Assembly: GCA_943329105.2 (NCBI GenBank)
Contig: CALQCP020000099.1
Span: 1-7,812 of the forward strand
Direction: 5' to 3'
Origin: Chitinophaga pinensis
GTDB lineage: Bacteria; Planctomycetota; Phycisphaerae; Phycisphaerales; SM1A02
Length of the DNA: 7,812 nucleotides
Below are positions 1-7,056 of the stretch, piece after piece. The translations under genes and the position numbers were made by a program. Positions within the stretch are counted from its first letter, which is position 1; every line of letters starts with the position of its first letter. The notes beneath the pieces are model-generated. The model was not told the origin of the DNA. It saw only the letters and a program-made list of their open reading frames with translations, and did no database searches.

Positions 1-1097
1 AAACTGTAGAAATCCGTGCCAAAGTTCTGCACAACATGCACATTGCGCCGCTCACCAGCAACTGGCTCTGGCAGCGCGGCGAGTGCTTCATCAATACTTG
101 CTCCCGCTGCACGGAGCGCGTCATATTGCGCGCGGTGATGCTCAACATAGAGCGCCGCTTGCTCCGCCAACTCCACTTTGTATCCAACGCGGACATCAGA
201 CACCCAATCAGCGCCGCCAGCATCAAATGCCAGTACGGCGGTGTTGTTGTCCTCAATGGGCAAGATGTCAATACTGTTCACCTTCAACAGCGAACGGCCC
301 CAATAAAACGGATTGCGCACCAGCCGCATGCGTCGCTTGTAGCGCCAATCCTTCACCATAAATGGCCCGTTGCACACCAAGTTGCCGGGCTTGGTCCAAG
401 CAGCATCAATCGTGCGTCGTCCGGACGCAAGGTCAAATCCACTGAATCGCTCAACGGTCGCTTGATGTACAGGCGCCATCACCGGAAACGCAATCACCGA
501 GAGCCAGTACGGAACGCGCCGACGAAGGGTGAGCCGAATAGTCCCGTCATCGGGCGTCTTGATGGCTACTACTTCGCGGGCTTTGGCCATGGTGGCTGAC
601 CACAATTCCTGCGCACGCGCTTCGGTGCGCTCAGCGGCGGGCAGCGTGGCGTAGTGGGCGAGTTGCGCGGCACGGAAATCCCACAGTTCTTGTGCGCCCA
701 CGATGTCCGCCACAAATCCCGCGTAATCCGAGGCGAAGTCCGGCAGCATGGCACGCTGCCACGCGACAGCAAAGTCCTGCGGCTGCACATACTCACCGTT
801 GGACCACATGGCGTTTGTACGTAGATCAAATTTCCAATGCAGCCCATCCGGCGATACGACCCACCAATCGGCAGCGCCAGCCCGAACGCCGCCGTGATCA
901 GCGTCTACCACTACGAGCGTCTCGTAAATGGCGCGCCCCAGGCGAATATCCTGCTGCCAACTCATCTTCTGCGGGTCGAGGGTGAACGCGTCGTTCGCCT
1001 GCACCATGGTGAAGTCTGCGCGCGGGCCCGTGGCATCAAAGGATGCAACGGCCAACAGAATGATGGCTATCAGAATCACCGGTACGGCAAGCTTCAT
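1..1097 (-). CDS. Peptide ABC transporter substrate-binding protein, family 5 (OppA/DppA-like), 3' end missing
   Basis: Extracytoplasmic binding protein that captures peptides (or a similar solute) and delivers them to an ABC importer. The frame is open for 365 codons with no stop and runs off the left edge; family members are usually 500-600 residues, so roughly the N-terminal two thirds is present. Residues 1-22 form a signal sequence (Lys2, then a long Ile/Leu/Val run); there is no lipobox cysteine, so the protein is either cleaved or anchored by this segment. Family marks, in order: LDPQ at 40-43, the R-IYETLVVVD block at 55-65, WKFDLR-NAMWSNG at 88-101 followed by DF at 108-109, and NGPF at 243-246 followed by a basic stretch and NPFYWG. 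The loop after DF (about 120-185) looks longer than in Escherichia coli OppA. The ATG at 1097 fits the signal peptide; the only ribosome-binding hint is a weak AAGAG. It is divergent from the lipoprotein gene. Substrate cannot be told from sequence. Confidence 0.9.
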   Translation of the reverse strand, partial: MKLAVPVILIAIILLAVASFDATGPRADFTMVQANDAFTLDPQKMSWQQDIRLGRAIYETLVVVDADHGGVRAGAADWWVVSPDGLHWKFDLRTNAMWSNGEYVQPQDFAVAWQRAMLPDFASDYAGFVADIVGAQELWDFRAAQLAHYATLPAAERTEARAQELWSATMAKAREVVAIKTPDDGTIRLTLRRRVPYWLSVIAFPVMAPVHQATVERFSGFDLASGRRTIDAAWTKPGNLVCNGPFMVKDWRYKRRMRLVRNPFYWGRSLLKVNSIDILPIEDNNTAVLAFDAGGADWVSDVRVGYKVELAEQAALYVEHHRAQYDALRAAGASIDEALAALPEPVAGERRNVHVVQNFGTDFYS

Positions 1098-1155
1098 GGC
1101 TCTTGTATAGATCGGACACAGGCGGCAATGTGATGCAATCCGTAGACTTTCCCCT
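1098..1155. other. Short divergent intergenic gap
   Basis: This 58-base gap separates the start codons of the binding-protein gene (leftward) and the lipoprotein gene (rightward), so it should hold control signals for both. On the minus strand TATACA (1109-1104) resembles a -10 box but lies only 6 bases from the ATG and has no matching -35 box. On the plus strand TATAGA (1106-1111) is likewise unsupported. No clear Shine-Dalgarno sequence precedes the GTG at 1156. Promoters may lie inside the neighbouring coding regions. Confidence 0.3.
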
Positions 1156-1872
1156 GTGCGCCCCGCCCTCTCCGTCCTGATGTTCGCCGCCGCGTGCCTG
1201 ACCCTGGTGGGCTGCGCCGCCGATCCGGCACCGCCCGTGCTGGCGTTCCCGCGTGCGGATTACGAGCGCGTCTTTGACGCAGCGGTGGAAACCGCGCGCG
1301 TGTATCGATTTCGAACGGTGATTACCGACCGGGAACTGGGCGTGATCGAAACCGATGCGCGCACCGCCGGCTCCATGCTTGAACCGTGGCGCACCGACAA
1401 TGACGGCATTCAAGACATGATGGCGCACACGGTGAACTTTGAACGGCGCCGAGTGCGGTTCGAATTTGTGCCTGAAGCGTTCAGCACACCGGCTCCTGCG
1501 GCTGATGCCCGAGCGCAAGGCGCGGCCATTCCTGGCAGCGTGCGCGCGGAGGAACGCTTTGACCTGCTCACCACCAAGGGCACCATCGAACTGCGCGCGT
1601 GGGTGTACGTTGATCGGGCATTCCGGCCGAACCAGCAAATCGGTCGCTGGACCAGCGGCGAAACCCATGTGTCCACCGACCCCACCATGACCCAGGACCG
1701 CGAGGACGAATCCACCCGAATTCCCACCGAGTGGACCCCGATTGGCCGCGATGTCCCATATGAACAGCGACTGATGGTCAGTATCCGCGAGTTGTTGGCA
1801 ACACCGGCTCCCGAGGCGAAAGCCGACAGCGCTGCAACCGCGCCCACCCCCGGCGCGGACACTCCGCATTGA
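1156..1872 (+). CDS. Exported lipoprotein of unknown function, planctomycete type
   Basis: Encodes 238 residues from a GTG start. That start is the only plausible one: the frame is closed upstream by a TAG at 1108, with no ATG, GTG or TTG in between. Residues 1-19 are a signal peptide ending in the lipobox LVGC (17-20), so Cys20 should be lipidated and the protein held on a membrane. Residues 29-75 carry a FDAAVE-type helix and then a stretch resembling 'RTVITDRELGVIETD', followed by a Trp/Asp-rich part and basic RRRVRFEF (97-104). This order recalls a small lipoprotein family I associate with planctomycetes, in which a helix and strand precede an RRRV-x-V/F-x-F strand; that link is from memory. 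The last 25 residues are rich in Ala, Pro and Thr, probably disordered. There is no enzyme motif. It ends 72 bases before the next gene with no evident terminator, so the two may be co-transcribed. Confidence 0.8.
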   Translation: MRPALSVLMFAAACLTLVGCAADPAPPVLAFPRADYERVFDAAVETARVYRFRTVITDRELGVIETDARTAGSMLEPWRTDNDGIQDMMAHTVNFERRRVRFEFVPEAFSTPAPAADARAQGAAIPGSVRAEERFDLLTTKGTIELRAWVYVDRAFRPNQQIGRWTSGETHVSTDPTMTQDREDESTRIPTEWTPIGRDVPYEQRLMVSIRELLATPAPEAKADSAATAPTPGADTPH

Positions 1873-1944
1873 CACGGCTTTCGGACACGGGGTACCGTTC
1901 TCTGTTCAACCTGCTCGCCGTCCCGCCCGAAAGCACTCCAGCCG

Positions 1945-2898
1945 ATGCTCCTGAATTCAGTGAAGTTCTCATCCTCCGTACGCATCGCAGCGATTGTCGG
2001 AGCGCTCACCTTAGTGGCCGCCGCGTCGCCAGTCTTGGCGCAAGCCGACGCCATCCCGACAGATCTGGTGAACGTGAAGCAGCCGCTCACCGCAGAGCAA
2101 CGAAAGTCTGTGACCGAATTCGTCACTCAGGCCGCGGAGCGATTTGCCGCAGCTGACCCCGCAGGCGTGGTGGCTATCCGAACCAAGCTGGTCGACCAGA
2201 TTCGCCAAACGACGGTGAGCCCAAACTTCCGCCGCGATTTCGGAATCGCATTCGTCAAGGGATTTGCAAAGTTTGCCGAAGGCACGGATTCGATGCGGGC
2301 CACTAACGCCTTCATCTTGGCGCGATTCATCGCTACCGCCGAGAGCATCGACTTTCTGATCGACAACCTTGATCCTGACAACCAGCCGGAAGTTGCCATC
2401 CGCATCGCAGCGAGCGCGCAGTTGCCCAAGGCACTTGACGTGGCACCGCTCTCTCCGCCGCAGTTCGATGCGATCACCAAGCGGATTGCCGCCGTCGTCA
2501 AGAAGGAGCACGACTGGGTGGTCGCTGCACACGAAGTGGAATCCATCACGCAGATGCTCCGCGAGGAAGCGCTGACTCCGCCCCAAGCGGAGGCCATTGC
2601 CATGAGCTTGGCTGCCACCATCAACGATCTGCAATCACGCGTCGCTGCGGGTTCCGATCCACAACTAATTAACGCCCTGCAGCGTGCACTGCTCGCGGTG
2701 CGCAACCAGTTGTCGGGGATCGCTAGTTCGGCACGAACCAAACTGCTCACGGCGATCGCGCCTTCCTTGGACTCCCTGGTCAAGATGAAGGGCGCACCAC
2801 CGGCGAGTCTTTCTGGGGAAGACCTCGCCGCGACATTTAAGGCGGTCGTGAATACGGCTGGCCTGCTCCAAAAGGTCACCGCCAGCGGTGGCGCCTAA
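1945..2898 (+). CDS. Exported alpha-helical protein of unknown function
   Basis: Encodes 317 residues. A Sec signal peptide is clear: Lys7 and Arg13, a hydrophobic core from about 14 to 27, and a cleavage site after VLA (30-32), leaving about 285 residues outside the cytoplasm. The mature part is rich in Ala, Leu, Glu and Lys, has no cysteine, and looks almost wholly helical; residues 119-163 read like a pair of HEAT-type helices, although no repeat consensus is convincing. There is no catalytic motif, lipobox or membrane segment after the signal. The ATG at 1945 is preceded only by a weak GAAAG (1929-1933); a GTG at 1960 would give a more compact signal peptide and is a fair alternative. Position 72 bases after the lipoprotein gene suggests a shared transcript. 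I do not recognise the family; a structural or scaffolding role in the periplasm would be a guess. Confidence 0.8.
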   Translation: MLLNSVKFSSSVRIAAIVGALTLVAAASPVLAQADAIPTDLVNVKQPLTAEQRKSVTEFVTQAAERFAAADPAGVVAIRTKLVDQIRQTTVSPNFRRDFGIAFVKGFAKFAEGTDSMRATNAFILARFIATAESIDFLIDNLDPDNQPEVAIRIAASAQLPKALDVAPLSPPQFDAITKRIAAVVKKEHDWVVAAHEVESITQMLREEALTPPQAEAIAMSLAATINDLQSRVAAGSDPQLINALQRALLAVRNQLSGIASSARTKLLTAIAPSLDSLVKMKGAPPASLSGEDLAATFKAVVNTAGLLQKVTASGGA

Positions 2899-3000
2899 GG
2901 TTATTGGACTTACTGGCCTGCTTCGGGTGTGATTTGGCCCGGATTCCGTCACGGAGCACTTTCGGGGCGTTGGAATACTGCCGAATGCACACAAAGTCCC
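2899..3000. other. Intergenic stretch after the exported helical protein; no clear terminator
   Basis: The stop codon is followed by a small nested inverted repeat: TCCGT-C-ACGGA (2945-2955) between GCCC (2937-2940) and GGGC (2965-2968). There is no T tract after it and the inner loop is a single base, so it is a poor intrinsic terminator. AAGTC (2994-2998) and GACTT (3003-3007) form a separate short inverted repeat over the possible -35 box downstream. Confidence 0.3.
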
Positions 3001-3032
3001 TTGACTTGAACGATCCTCCCCCCCACTATTGA
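3001..3032 (+). promoter_or_regulatory. Possible sigma-70 type promoter for the cytochrome gene
   Basis: TTGACT at 3001-3006 matches five of six bases of the housekeeping -35 consensus. The -10 side is weak: CACTAT at 3024-3029 gives a 17-base spacing but only three matches, and TATTGA at 3027-3032 gives a 20-base spacing. Transcription from either would begin near 3036-3040, at the left arm of the leader structure. A run of seven C at 3018-3024 lies in the spacer. Confidence 0.3.
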
Positions 3033-3101
3033 GCGTATAGAAAGTGGAGTCAGCATTGATCTCCACCGGAATGCACTTCCGAGCCCCCACACTTTCTCGC
3101 T
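3032..3101 (+). promoter_or_regulatory. Structured mRNA leader of the cytochrome gene with competing stems
   Basis: Long-range stem: AGCG (3032-3035) plus AGAAAGTG (3039-3046) can pair with CACTTTCT (3090-3097) plus CGCT (3098-3101), 12 pairs with a 3-base bulge. Inside lie two adjacent hairpins: GTGGAG (3044-3049) with CTCCAC (3061-3066), loop of 11, and CGGAA (3067-3071) with TTCCG (3077-3081), loop of 5. The first hairpin shares bases 3044-3046 with the long stem, so both cannot form fully. A weak AGAAG ribosome-binding sequence (3102-3106) begins right after the long stem. Found by eye; energies were not calculated. Confidence 0.35.
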
Positions 3102-3110
3102 AGAAGACAC

Positions 3111-5072
3111 ATGAAGATGACAGCCCCCTTCCAACGCCAGCCACGCGCACGAGTCACCCTGATTGTTGGCGTGAGCGCGATGTTCGCTGCTGGCGTTGTG
3201 AGCACGGTGGGCGCATTCATGGGCGGCCCGCCCGTGCAGACACAAATCCCAACGACCGCCGAGGATTTCCGGCAGCCCGGAACCCAACCGAACGCGAACA
3301 CCGATCAATTCACCGCGGTGATTTCCAGCAACAATTGCACCTTCTGCCACTCCGACTTCAGTCCAACATTTGCACCGTTTGATACGTGGGTCACCAGCAT
3401 GATGGCGCAGTCGGCTCGCGATCCGGTCTGGCATGCCTCGCTCGCCGTAGCGAACCAAGACGCCAACCTGTCTGGCGAATTCTGCATTCGATGCCATGCG
3501 CCCGGCGCTTGGCTCGGTGAACGAAGCGCCACGGGAACAACCGTGGAATTCACCAACGATGATTTGGACGGCATCAACTGCCATTTCTGCCATCGCGTTG
3601 TGAATCCAGAGCTCGGGAAATTCAGTGCTGTTGGCTACCCCATTGAAGGTCAGGACCCACATCCGGATCCGGAAGTGCTCTCGCCACTTGCCGCGGCAGG
3701 TCTCATTCCGCAGGGTCACGGCAACGCCCGCTACATCGTTGATCCGCGCGACGTGCGCCGTGGTCCATTCAGTGACGTTCCGATCAACTTCCACGGATCA
3801 TCATTCTGGGGTGAACCAGTGTGGCTGATCACCAGTCCATTCCACTCCAAGAGTGAATTCTGCGCTACGTGCCACGATGTTTCCAATCCGGTGTTCACCA
3901 AGAACGCCGCCGGGCAGTACGACCTGAATGCACTGAACACGCAGCATCCCACGCAACTACCTTCGCAGATGTTCCCGGAGCAACGAACCTACAGCGAGTG
4001 GAAAAACAGCACGTTTGCTACCACCGGTGTTGAGTTTGCCGATGGCCGATTTGGCGGAAGCCTGACTGGTCCGATGAAGTCGTGCCAAGACTGCCACATG
4101 CCTGACCAAGTTGGCGGCGGCTGCGTCTTCTGGGATACCGGCGATCCATTCTTCACGCGCCAGAACATGCCCGCGCACTCCATGGCCGGAAGTAACACGT
4201 GGGTGATTGAAGCGGTTGCCTACCAAGCGGGTGGCGACGCGGAATCACTGGGGCTCACGCCAGAGCGCATTCAGAATGCCAAGGCACGGACTGTGCAAAT
4301 GCTCCGTGACGCGAGCGACATGGCATTGACGCAAGAGGGCAGCAAACTGAAAGTGCGCGTCACCAACCAGGGCGGGCACAAACTGCCGACCGGTTACCCC
4401 GAAGGACGCCGCATGTGGGTGAATGTGAAATTCCTCAATGCTGCCGGAGTGCTGGTTGCCGAACGCGGCGCCTATGACCTCAGCAGCGCCACACTCATTA
4501 CTGCCGACACCAAGGTCTACGAAGCACGCCACGGAAGTAGTGCGGAAGTGGCCGCCGCAGCCGGCATTCCGGCTGGCGAGAATTTCCACCTGACCTTGGC
4601 GAACACCAAGTTCAAGGACAATCGAATTCCGCCACGTGGATTCACCAACGCTGCGTTCGCCGCCGATGGCTGCGCACCAGTGAACTACACCTACCCCGAC
4701 GGTCAATACTGGGACGACACCCTCTTTGACATCCCAGCCGACGCAACCCAGGCGGTGGTAACACTCAACTACCAGACTTCCAGCCGCGAGTACATGGAGT
4801 TCCTCCGTGACACCAACACCACCGATACCACTGGCCAGACGGCGTTCGACCTGTGGACGATGTTTGGCAAGAGCGCCCCGGTTGATATGGACACTGCCGC
4901 ATTGATCCTGATTGCTGCAAATCCAGCTGACCTGAACGGCGATGGCTCTGTGAATGGCGCTGACCTTGGCATCATGTTGGGCGGCTGGGGCCAACCCGGG
5001 CCCACCGATCTCAATCATGATGGCACTACCGATGGCCCTGACCTTGGCATGCTGCTCGGCGGTTGGGGCTGA
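3111..5072 (+). CDS. Exported pentaheme c-type cytochrome with C-terminal dockerin-type calcium loops
   Basis: Encodes 653 residues of a multiheme electron-transfer protein working outside the cytoplasmic membrane. Residues 1-35 are a signal peptide with Arg9, Arg12 and Arg14 and cleavage likely after Ala35. Five CXXCH heme-attachment motifs start at Cys76, 125, 157, 251 and 325; they fit the family of cytochromes with a 'SPFH-xxx-FC-xx-CHDVSNP' block around the fourth heme and a CQDCHMP block at the fifth. After the hemes, about residues 405-425 hold NQGGHKLPTGYPEGRRMW, a segment that often follows heme domains in such proteins. It is followed by a beta-rich part to about 600. The tail has two EF-hand loops, at 607-618 and 633-644. 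The redox partner and substrate are unknown; no hydroxylamine oxidoreductase or nitrite reductase signature was recognised. ATG 3111 was chosen over ATG 3117 because it is first; both keep the signal peptide. The stop lies 16 bases before the permease gene. Confidence 0.92.
   Translation: MKMTAPFQRQPRARVTLIVGVSAMFAAGVVSTVGAFMGGPPVQTQIPTTAEDFRQPGTQPNANTDQFTAVISSNNCTFCHSDFSPTFAPFDTWVTSMMAQSARDPVWHASLAVANQDANLSGEFCIRCHAPGAWLGERSATGTTVEFTNDDLDGINCHFCHRVVNPELGKFSAVGYPIEGQDPHPDPEVLSPLAAAGLIPQGHGNARYIVDPRDVRRGPFSDVPINFHGSSFWGEPVWLITSPFHSKSEFCATCHDVSNPVFTKNAAGQYDLNALNTQHPTQLPSQMFPEQRTYSEWKNSTFATTGVEFADGRFGGSLTGPMKSCQDCHMPDQVGGGCVFWDTGDPFFTRQNMPAHSMAGSNTWVIEAVAYQAGGDAESLGLTPERIQNAKARTVQMLRDASDMALTQEGSKLKVRVTNQGGHKLPTGYPEGRRMWVNVKFLNAAGVLVAERGAYDLSSATLITADTKVYEARHGSSAEVAAAAGIPAGENFHLTLANTKFKDNRIPPRGFTNAAFAADGCAPVNYTYPDGQYWDDTLFDIPADATQAVVTLNYQTSSREYMEFLRDTNTTDTTGQTAFDLWTMFGKSAPVDMDTAALILIAANPADLNGDGSVNGADLGIMLGGWGQPGPTDLNHDGTTDGPDLGMLLGGWG
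4929..5069 (+). repeat. Two tandem EF-hand (dockerin-type) repeats at the cytochrome C-terminus
   Basis: Residues 607-627 and 633-653 are two 21-residue copies joined by QPGPT. Each starts with a calcium-loop pattern having acidic or polar residues at loop positions 1, 3, 5, 7, 9 and 12: Asp607, Asn609, Asp611, Ser613, Asn615, Asp618, and Asp633, Asn635, Asp637, Thr639, Asp641, Asp644. Each ends in a DLG-(I/M)-(M/L)-LGGWG segment. The DNA copies remain similar, especially around CTGACCTTGGCAT. Such tails are common at the end of exported proteins in Phycisphaerae; their role there (attachment, sorting or folding) is not settled. Confidence 0.85.
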
Positions 5073-5088
5073 GTCCTAAGATCCGGGT

Positions 5089-6906
5089 ATGTCTGTGACG
5101 CGCTGGGTCTCTGATCTTGGCCCCACCAATCCCATCATTCTGCGCATCGTTGCCAACGGTTCGCGTCGGACGCGCCATCTGTGGATTCGGAGCGGCTTCC
5201 TTGCGCTACTGATGGTGGCGCTGCTGTTTGGAATGGTCGGACAGACTTCGTCGCTGCGCGAACTTGCGCAGCGCGGCGCCACCGCGTTCACCATGCTCTC
5301 CTTTGCAGAAGTGGCGCTCATCTGCGTGTTGACTCCGCTCTTCATGGCGGGCGCCATTGCACAAGAGGCAAATCCACGCACGTGGGAAATCATGTTGGTC
5401 ACGCCGCTCAACCGCGTGCAAATTGTGATCGGCAATTTGATGGGCCGACTGTTCTTTGTGCTGGCGCTACTCATCGCCGCGCTTCCGCTGATGATGAGCA
5501 CGCAGTTCTTTGGCGGCGTTCCACCAACAGCGGTGTGGGGCAGTTTCATGATCAGTGCGAGTACCGCTGTGGTTGTGGGTGCGGTAGCAGTCGCGCTCAG
5601 TATCACCCGTAGTGCGGGTAAGCGCAGTGTGTTTGTCTTCTATAGCACCGTGGTCATCTACTTGTTTGCAACATGGGCGGCAGACAGCGCACTGCGTGTT
5701 GCCACCAGCGCCGGCAGCGCCACCCAGTCAACCACGATCTTTACGCCCATCAATCCATTTCTCGCTATGGAATCGCTGCTCTTGCCAGCCACCTATGCGC
5801 CCATGTCGCTGGAGCAGCCCGGTTGGATTGCGCGAGCATGGATGGTGCATCCAGCACGGAGTTACTGCGTTGTCACGCTGGCGCTGTCATTGACGCTAAT
5901 GGTCATAAGCACGTTCGCAGTGCGGGCGCTGGGGGCACGGACCGTTCGAACGCCGTGGTGGCGTCGCTGGATGCAAAAGCCGAGTGGGGATGGACGCGAG
6001 TCGATGCGCGTTGGGCACAACCCAATTGCATGGCGCGAAAGCCAATTGCGCGGCACCAGCTTGGCAGCACTGACTGGACGCTGGGGCTTTGTCGGAGTGG
6101 GCATTCTGGGCGGGCTGTTGTTGCCTATCTTGCATCGCACCGGCGCTTTATCAATGGACGGCTTCCGACTGGCATTGCAAACGGTGGTGGCTGCGGAGTC
6201 GGTGGTGATCGTGCTGACAGCGCTCAATATGAGTGCCACCGCGGTCAGTCGCGAGCGCGAAGATGGATCACTCGACATCATCTTGACTACGCCAATTCAG
6301 CCTGGGCCCTACATCGCCGGAAAGCTGCGCGGCATCATTCAATTCTTGGCACCCATGTTGATGGTGCCGACCGTGACGCTGGCCGCATCGGCGGTCTACG
6401 TACTTGCCAACGGCATGGGCGTCGCGGGCGGAGCATCGGTGAGCGTTGCCTCAGGGACAGCGACGCTGGTGATTCCTGCCATGCTCCCAGAGGGGGCGCT
6501 TGAGTACCCACTGGGAATGTTGGCATTCACATCGTTCGCCGTGATGATTGGACTGCAGTGGTCGATCAAGAGCAAGGGAACCATCGGAAGCGCGGTGGGC
6601 GCCGTCTTTGCCACTGGGGTGGCGGGTCTGGTTCTTGGCCTGTGCGGCATGGCGGCCGGACGGAGCATCCCAGCCATCGGCGCGTTTATGAACGCATTGA
6701 CCCCCATCAACTTGGTGGCAGCCATCGTGACCCCAGAAGTGGTCGCCGATGAGGTCCTGCAACAGGGCGTGGCGACCTACCGAATCTTCCTGGCCGCCGG
6801 GGCGATAACGGCGGGTGTGCTCGGCGTTGGCGTGGTCTGGGCGATGCACTCCGCCATGAAGAAGACCTTTATGTTCACTGTCCGGAAACTCGCCGGCACG
6901 GCGTGA
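5089..6906 (+). CDS. ABC-2 type transporter permease, duplicated two-half protein
   Basis: Encodes 605 residues of a polytopic membrane protein, the transmembrane part of an ABC exporter. About twelve membrane segments are visible in two sets of six (near 36-51, 71-90, 119-136, 152-172, 181-197, 259-280, and 333-349, 362-380, 412-440, 473-490, 498-521, 567-586), split by a basic cytoplasmic loop (281-320). The halves share motifs in the same order: NPI at 14 and 311; A-x-A-(I/V)-(A/S)-x-E ... LxTP at 87-106 and 383-402; and TPIN at 219 and 538. The middle motif is the coupling-helix region typical of ABC-2 permeases, which contacts the ATPase. A single-half family member is about 250-300 residues, so this looks like an internal duplication. 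No ATP-binding gene lies in the window. The ATG at 5089, 16 bases after the cytochrome stop with no strong ribosome-binding site, suggests co-transcription and possibly coupled translation. Cargo unknown. Confidence 0.88.
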   Translation: MSVTRWVSDLGPTNPIILRIVANGSRRTRHLWIRSGFLALLMVALLFGMVGQTSSLRELAQRGATAFTMLSFAEVALICVLTPLFMAGAIAQEANPRTWEIMLVTPLNRVQIVIGNLMGRLFFVLALLIAALPLMMSTQFFGGVPPTAVWGSFMISASTAVVVGAVAVALSITRSAGKRSVFVFYSTVVIYLFATWAADSALRVATSAGSATQSTTIFTPINPFLAMESLLLPATYAPMSLEQPGWIARAWMVHPARSYCVVTLALSLTLMVISTFAVRALGARTVRTPWWRRWMQKPSGDGRESMRVGHNPIAWRESQLRGTSLAALTGRWGFVGVGILGGLLLPILHRTGALSMDGFRLALQTVVAAESVVIVLTALNMSATAVSREREDGSLDIILTTPIQPGPYIAGKLRGIIQFLAPMLMVPTVTLAASAVYVLANGMGVAGGASVSVASGTATLVIPAMLPEGALEYPLGMLAFTSFAVMIGLQWSIKSKGTIGSAVGAVFATGVAGLVLGLCGMAAGRSIPAIGAFMNALTPINLVAAIVTPEVVADEVLQQGVATYRIFLAAGAITAGVLGVGVVWAMHSAMKKTFMFTVRKLAGTA

Positions 6907-6913
6907 TGGCCAC

Positions 6914-6941
6914 TTGTGATGTAGGGCATTCGTACTACACT
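6914..6941 (+). promoter_or_regulatory. Weak promoter candidate just after the permease gene
   Basis: TTGTGA (6914-6919) and TACACT (6936-6941) are 16 bases apart and match the housekeeping -35 and -10 consensus at four of six bases each. Transcription would start near 6948, about 30 bases before the first strong hairpin. The segment also contains the inverted repeat TGTAG (6920-6924) and CTACA (6935-6939), which could be an operator. Matches this weak are frequent by chance. Confidence 0.2.
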
Positions 6942-6978
6942 TCGGTCTTCCACCCGACCGTTCTGCGGCGGGTTTCAA

Positions 6979-7012
6979 CGGACGGAGTGCGGCTCACCAG
7001 CCGTTCCGACCG
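6979..7012 (+). other. Potential RNA hairpin 1 (13 pairs)
   Basis: CGG (6979-6981) pairs with CCG (7010-7012), then an A-A mismatch, CGGA (6983-6986) with TCCG (7005-7008), a 2-base bulge (6987-6988), and GCGGCT (6989-6994) with AGCCGT (6999-7004, one G-T pair), closed by a CACC loop. It lies 73 bases after the permease stop. It is strong enough for a transcript 3' end or a Rho-independent-like structure, but has no T tract after it. Confidence 0.45.
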
Positions 7013-7021
7013 ACCATCCGA

Positions 7022-7052
7022 CGAGTGCTTGCGGACAGATCCGAAGTGCTCG
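7022..7052 (+). other. Potential RNA hairpin 2 (13 pairs, CAGA loop)
   Basis: CGAGTGCTT (7022-7030) pairs with AAGTGCTCG (7044-7052) through nine pairs, two of them G-T. After a single bulged G (7031), CGGA (7032-7035) pairs with TCCG (7040-7043) around a CAGA tetraloop. Two G-T pairs in the centre make this a stem in RNA rather than a perfect DNA palindrome. Confidence 0.45.
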
Positions 7053-7056
7053 AAGG

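Noticed and set aside
36..599. Plus-strand frame of 187 codons at the left edge
   Set aside because: Antisense to the peptide-binding protein, whose minus-strand frame is open for 365 codons and carries family motifs.
1036..1875. Minus-strand frame of 279 codons covering the lipoprotein gene
   Set aside because: His/Gly/Arg-rich product without motifs; the plus strand has a signal peptide and lipobox. It also overlaps the start of the binding-protein gene.
2937..2968. Inverted repeats after the exported helical protein as an intrinsic terminator
   Set aside because: The inner loop is one base, the outer stem four pairs, and no T tract follows.
3300..4200. Hydroxylamine oxidoreductase or octaheme nitrite/tetrathionate reductase identity for the cytochrome
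   Set aside because: Only five CXXCH motifs are present, and I see no extra heme motif or catalytic signature of those enzymes.
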